In this document: piece after piece, positions 61,030-64,000 of the stretch
Numbering within the stretch: position 1 is the stretch's first letter
How the letters are laid out: each line of letters begins with the position of its first letter
Assembly: GCA_027459765.1 (NCBI GenBank)
Contig: DAIDHD010000021.1
Span: 62,001-126,000 of the forward strand
Direction of reading: 5' to 3'
DNA length: 64,000 nucleotides
DNA from: Gammaproteobacteria bacterium
GTDB lineage: Bacteria > Pseudomonadota > Gammaproteobacteria > Steroidobacterales > Steroidobacteraceae
The notes under the pieces: model-generated
Seen by the model: the letters and a program-made list of their open reading frames with translations, nothing else
What the model was told of the DNA's origin: nothing
Databases searched by the model: none
Translations under genes and position numbers: made by a program

Positions 61030-62904
61030 ATGTCGGGCGAAGGCAAATCGGGTGCGCGCATCGCGCCGATGGCGCTCGGCGCGCTCGGCGTGGTGTTCGG
61101 CGACATCGGCACCAGTCCGCTCTACGCACTGTCGTCCTGTTTCACCGGGCCGCAACTCACCGTCACGCCGGACCACGTCCTGGGCGTGCTCTCCCTGGTC
61201 TTCTGGTCACTGGTGCTGGTCATCCTCGTGAAGTACGTCGGCGTGGTGCTCAACGCCGACAACAAGGGCGAGGGCGGCGTGCTCGCGCTCACTGCGCTCG
61301 TCATGAACACCGACCGGGTCAGTCCGCGCCGCAAGCTGTACGGAACGCTCGGCATCCTCGGCGCGTCGCTGTTCTTCGCGGACGGCGCGATTACCCCGGC
61401 GATCTCCGTGCTGAGCGCCGTGGAAGGGCTGCACGTGGCGGCGCCGGACGCGCAGATTCCGGTGTTGCCGATCACCGTCGTGGTCCTGATCGGGCTGTTC
61501 GTCATCCAGCGCCACGGCACCGGCTCGGTGGGCCGGGTATTCGGGCCGGTCATGCTCGGCTGGTTCCTGATACTGACGGTACTCGGGGTCGGCTGGATCG
61601 TGCGCGAGCCGGCCGTGCTCGGCGCACTGAATCCCGTGCGCGCGATCGGCATGCTCGCCCAGCACCAGGTCGGTGCGCTGGCGGTACTCGCCGGCGTATT
61701 CCTGACCGTCACCGGCGGCGAGGCGCTGTACGCCGACATGGGCCACTTCGGCAGACGGCCCATCCGGCTGAGCTGGTCGCTGGTCGTGATGCCGGCGCTG
61801 GTGCTCAACTACTTCGGTCAGGGGGCGTTGCTCATCGAGAATCCCGCCGCGGTGAGCAACCCGTTCTATCTCATGGCGCCCGCGTGGTCGTTGTACCCGA
61901 TGGTGATACTCGCCACCGCGGCCACGGTGATCGCCTCGCAGGCGGTGATCTCGGGGGTGTTCTCGGTGACCACCCAGGCGGTCAGCCTCGGACTCCTGCC
62001 GCGGGTGCGGGTCGAACACTCCTCGGCCGAGCACGCCGGACAGATCTACGTGCCCATCATGAATTGGCTCCTGCTCGCCGGCTGCCTCGCCCTGATCGTC
62101 GGCTTCGGGAGTTCGGCGGCACTCGCCGGCGCCTACGGACTCGCCGTCTCCGGTGCGATGACCATCGTCACGCCCCTGACCTTGAGCCTGATCAAGTCCC
62201 GCACCGGCAGCGAGAGCCGTCCCCTGCGCGCCGCGCTGTCGCTGCTCTTCGTGGTCGATCTCGCGTTCCTGCTCGCCAATCTGACCAAGTTGCAGGAGGG
62301 CGGATGGCTGCCGCTCAGCGCCGGTCTGACGTTCTACTGGATCATGCAGACCTGGCAGCGCGGCCGCGGCTCGCTGCTCACCCGCTTGCTGCGTGAACAG
62401 AAGCCGGTTCGGGACTTCCTCGAGGACCTGAAGCGCGATCCGCCCGTGCGGGTGCCGGGAACCGCGATCTTCCTGGACGCCAAGGCGTCCGGCGTGCCTC
62501 GCGCCCTGCTCAACAACATCAAGTTCAACCGGGTGATGCACGAGCACGTGGTGCTGCTCACCCTGGTGACGCGCGAAGAGCCGCGCATACCGCGGGCGAA
62601 GCGGCTGACGGTGACGCCGGTGTACGACGGGATCCTGCGCATCGTGGCGCAGTTCGGCTTCATGGAGAAGCCCGACGTGCTCGAGATCCTGCGCGACGCG
62701 GAAGCGCACGGCGTTCCCCACGATCCGGAGCACACCACGTTCTTCCTGAGCCGCGAGGAGCTCCTCCCGGGACAGCGCTCGGAATTGCCGCCGCTGCGCC
62801 GCCGGGCGTTCATGCAGATGGCGCGCAACGCCCAGGTGATCGCGGACTACTACGGCCTGCCGCCGAGCCGCGTCGTGGAGATCGGCACCCGAGTGGAGAT
62901 CTGA
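61030..62904 (+). CDS. kup: Low-affinity potassium transporter Kup
   Basis: A 624-residue K+/H+ symporter of the KUP/HAK family, about twelve helices (residues 12-450) and a C-terminal cytosolic domain. GVVFGDIGTSPLYAL near residue 20, ALTALVMNTD and TGGEALYADMGHFGRRPI are diagnostic. The ATG at 61030 was chosen: an earlier TTG (61009) lies at the terminator T-run and is unlikely. Length is normal (E. coli 622). Confidence 0.97.
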   Translation: MSGEGKSGARIAPMALGALGVVFGDIGTSPLYALSSCFTGPQLTVTPDHVLGVLSLVFWSLVLVILVKYVGVVLNADNKGEGGVLALTALVMNTDRVSPRRKLYGTLGILGASLFFADGAITPAISVLSAVEGLHVAAPDAQIPVLPITVVVLIGLFVIQRHGTGSVGRVFGPVMLGWFLILTVLGVGWIVREPAVLGALNPVRAIGMLAQHQVGALAVLAGVFLTVTGGEALYADMGHFGRRPIRLSWSLVVMPALVLNYFGQGALLIENPAAVSNPFYLMAPAWSLYPMVILATAATVIASQAVISGVFSVTTQAVSLGLLPRVRVEHSSAEHAGQIYVPIMNWLLLAGCLALIVGFGSSAALAGAYGLAVSGAMTIVTPLTLSLIKSRTGSESRPLRAALSLLFVVDLAFLLANLTKLQEGGWLPLSAGLTFYWIMQTWQRGRGSLLTRLLREQKPVRDFLEDLKRDPPVRVPGTAIFLDAKASGVPRALLNNIKFNRVMHEHVVLLTLVTREEPRIPRAKRLTVTPVYDGILRIVAQFGFMEKPDVLEILRDAEAHGVPHDPEHTTFFLSREELLPGQRSELPPLRRRAFMQMARNAQVIADYYGLPPSRVVEIGTRVEI

Positions 62905-62916
62905 GCCGGCCGCCGT

Positions 62917-63588
62917 TCAGCGGCGCGCCGGTTCGATGGTCTTGACGCCCGCGTCACCCGCGACGATCAGCACGTCGGCGCCGCGCCGCGCGAAGATGCC
63001 CACGGTCACCACCCCGGCGATACCGTCGAACGCGGCTTCCATGCCCGCCGGATCGTCGATGGGAAGATGGTGCACGTCGAGGATGACGTTGCCGTTGTCC
63101 GTCACCACCCCTTCGCGCCAGACCGGCTGCCCGCCGAGCTCGACGATGCGCCGCGCCACGTAGGAACGGGCCAGGGGAATGACCTCGACCGGCAATGGGA
63201 AGCGGCCCAGCCGCCCGACCAGCTTGGAATCATCGACGATGCAGACGAAGCGGTCCGAGGCCGCGGCGACGATCTTCTCGCGCGTCAACGCCGCGCCGCC
63301 GCCCTTGATGAGTTCGCCGCGCTCGGTCGCCTCGTCGGCCCCGTCCACGTAGAGGGCGAGGGGGCCCGCGGCATTGAGATCCAACAGCGGAATGCGCGCC
63401 GCCGCGAGGCGCTGCGAGGTGCGATCCGAACTGGAGACGGCGCCGGCGAGCGGGATGCGCCGCTCGACGATCTCCTCGATGAGTTGCTCGACCGTCGATC
63501 CGGTGCCGACGCCGAGCACCATGCCTTCTTCGATGTAGCGCGTGGCGGCGCGAGCCGCGAGACGCTTTTTTTCAGTGGACGTCGGAAT
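62917..63588 (-). CDS. rpiA: Ribose-5-phosphate isomerase A, non-canonical start
   Basis: About 223 residues if read from an ATT at 63588. [53 protein letters not shown] and [10 protein letters not shown] are complete RpiA motifs. It interconverts ribose-5-phosphate and ribulose-5-phosphate. The conserved N-terminal helix ([19 protein letters not shown]) is encoded upstream of the first in-frame ATG (63522), but no ATG, GTG or TTG lies in that frame between the helix and the hairpin. ATT (as in infC), or a -1 shift at an A7 run (63566-63572) from a GTG at 63629, could supply it; so could a sequence error. Confidence 0.85.
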   Translation of the reverse strand: MPTSTEKKRLAARAATRYIEEGMVLGVGTGSTVEQLIEEIVERRIPLAGAVSSSDRTSQRLAAARIPLLDLNAAGPLALYVDGADEATERGELIKGGGAALTREKIVAAASDRFVCIVDDSKLVGRLGRFPLPVEVIPLARSYVARRIVELGGQPVWREGVVTDNGNVILDVHHLPIDDPAGMEAAFDGIAGVVTVGIFARRGADVLIVAGDAGVKTIEPARR

Positions 63589-63604
63589 GTTCGTACCCCA
63601 GAAA

Positions 63605-63634
63605 CAACTGTGCCCGCTTTCGCGGGCACAGTTG
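63605..63634 (-). terminator. Strong hairpin with GAAA loop after the Lys-rich peptide gene
   Basis: A perfect 13-bp stem (63605-63617 with 63622-63634), reading on the minus strand as CCCGC-GAAA-GCGGG at the tip. It begins 16 bases after the peptide stop. Only TTT follows, so it may be a partial terminator or a 5' stabiliser for the downstream rpiA message. Confidence 0.65.
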
Positions 63635-63649
63635 CTTAAGAAAGAAGGA

Positions 63650-63715
63650 TTACTTCTTCTTGGCGGCCTTCTTCTTGGCCACCTTCTTCTTCGCTTTCTT
63701 TGCTTTCGCTGCCAT
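63650..63715 (-). CDS. 21-residue Lys/Ala-rich basic peptide
   Basis: [11 protein letters not shown] then [10 protein letters not shown]: twelve Lys, seven Ala, one Val, one Met. It resembles the C-terminal tail of histone H1 or of AlgP/HC2-type bacterial proteins, but stands alone. Support: ATG and TAA in a compact frame, its own promoter (TTGTAA-16-TATACT) and a strong hairpin directly downstream. A GGAG lies about eight bases before the ATG. It could bind DNA, RNA or acidic polymers. Function is unknown; the lack of any other residue type makes chance possible but unlikely. Confidence 0.7.
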   Translation of the reverse strand: MAAKAKKAKKKVAKKKAAKKK

Positions 63716-63750
63716 GTTGAAACTCCGTTGTCGGGTTAGTCCGGGGACCG

Positions 63751-63778
63751 AGTATATACACGATTATTTAATTTACAA
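63751..63778 (-). promoter_or_regulatory. Promoter of the Lys-rich peptide gene
   Basis: On the minus strand TTGTAA (63778-63773), 16 bases, TATACT (63756-63751), set in an AT-rich patch. The start site would be about 30 bases before the peptide ATG at 63715. It may also drive rpiA by read-through. Confidence 0.65.
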
Positions 63779-63828
63779 GCAATAAGTCGCCTTCGTTGCT
63801 TGCGCGTGCGTCGTCGTTGTGATCCACA

Positions 63829-64000
63829 TCACTCGAGCGACAGGATGAAGTCCCACTCGGTCCGACTCACCGGCGTCACCGACAAACGGTTGCCGCGCCT
63901 GAGTATGAGCATCTGCGCGAGCGCGCCGCCCGCGTGCGCTCGCAATTCGTCGAGCGAGATCACGCGAGCGAACTTGCGCACCAGCGCCACGTCCACCGCG
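63829..64000 (-). CDS. EVE domain-containing protein (partial, C-terminal end)
   Basis: The last 57 codons of a leftward gene cut by the window edge. The segment VDVALVRKFARVISLDEL then LAQMLILRRGNRLSVTPVS and WDFILSLE is the C-terminal part of the EVE fold (PUA-like; THYN1 homologues), which reads modified bases in nucleic acids. The 5' part lies beyond 64000. Confidence 0.88.
   Translation of the reverse strand, partial: AVDVALVRKFARVISLDELRAHAGGALAQMLILRRGNRLSVTPVSRTEWDFILSLE

Noticed and set aside
60990-61030. kup starting at TTG 61009
   Set aside because: This codon lies at the end of the terminator T-run; the ATG at 61030 gives the family-standard N-terminus.
1-64000. Mobile elements, prophage, CRISPR or integration sites
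   Set aside because: No transposase, integrase, Cas gene, regular repeat array or flanking direct repeats were found; gene content and base use look uniformly chromosomal.

Overview
The window is GC-rich (roughly 70% by eye), densely coded chromosomal DNA of a gammaproteobacterium. Two conserved gene orders support this: holA-nadD-rsfS-rlmH-maf-rng-yhdP-nit-tldD with darP and pmbA close by, and clp/crp, coq7, rplM, rpsI. The second order is typical of the Xanthomonadales, so a lineage near Xanthomonadales, Steroidobacterales or Nevskiales is my best guess; I cannot name the species. I see no insertion sequence, prophage, CRISPR array or rRNA. No gap between genes exceeds 300 bases; the two longest (about 280 bases each) are described as features.

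Layout. 1-3.2 kb: Lrp-type regulator, a DUF3667 membrane protein and a SulP anion transporter. 3.2-9.7 kb: four overlapping genes, mtnA, a class II aldolase, mtnK and a GH94 phosphorylase. The first three fit the methylthioadenosine/5-deoxyadenosine 'DHAP shunt'. 9.9-13.6 kb (minus): a periplasmic PQQ/heme c alcohol dehydrogenase and an APC amino acid permease. 13.7-18.1 kb: two paralogous exported proteins, each with two retropepsin-like halves, then an FMN-dependent L-lactate-type dehydrogenase. 18.2-26.7 kb: a cbb3 oxidase and assembly operon, ccoNOQP, a small membrane protein, ccoG, a very short fixH-like gene, ccoI, ccoS and a TauE/SafE-like gene. Convergent with it is a protein closely resembling AppA: BLUF photoreceptor domain plus B12/SCHIC-like domain.

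28.2-30.6 kb: apbE and a DOPA-dioxygenase-like gene diverge from an FMN-binding-domain protein and a small membrane protein. The shared promoter region carries a Fur-box-like palindrome. 30.5-32.6 kb (minus): HIT protein, proline iminopeptidase with a histone-H1-like N-terminal tail, acetyltransferase. 32.7-35.3 kb: feoA, feoB and a Cys-rich small protein behind a second Fur-box-like site and a G-quadruplex-capable tract. 35.3-37.2 kb: enoyl-CoA hydratase and nitronate monooxygenase homologues. 37.2-48.3 kb: a long housekeeping run from holA to tldD. 48.3-59 kb: a DMT transporter, an FHA-fused AAA ATPase, purK/purE, darP, pmbA, a YihY-type protein, purC, djlA, rpe and a Clp-type CRP-family regulator. 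59.2-64 kb: coq7 diverging from rplM-rpsI, tRNA-Gln(CUG), a terminator, kup, rpiA (no standard start codon in the right frame), a 21-residue Lys/Ala peptide gene, and the end of an EVE-domain gene cut by the window edge.

Themes. Iron-linked redox recurs: two Fur-type sites, feoAB and a flavinylation pair. High-affinity respiration sits beside a likely light/redox or cobalamin sensor. Neighbouring genes in several operons share 4-bp GTGA or ATGA stop/start overlaps, which suggests translational coupling.
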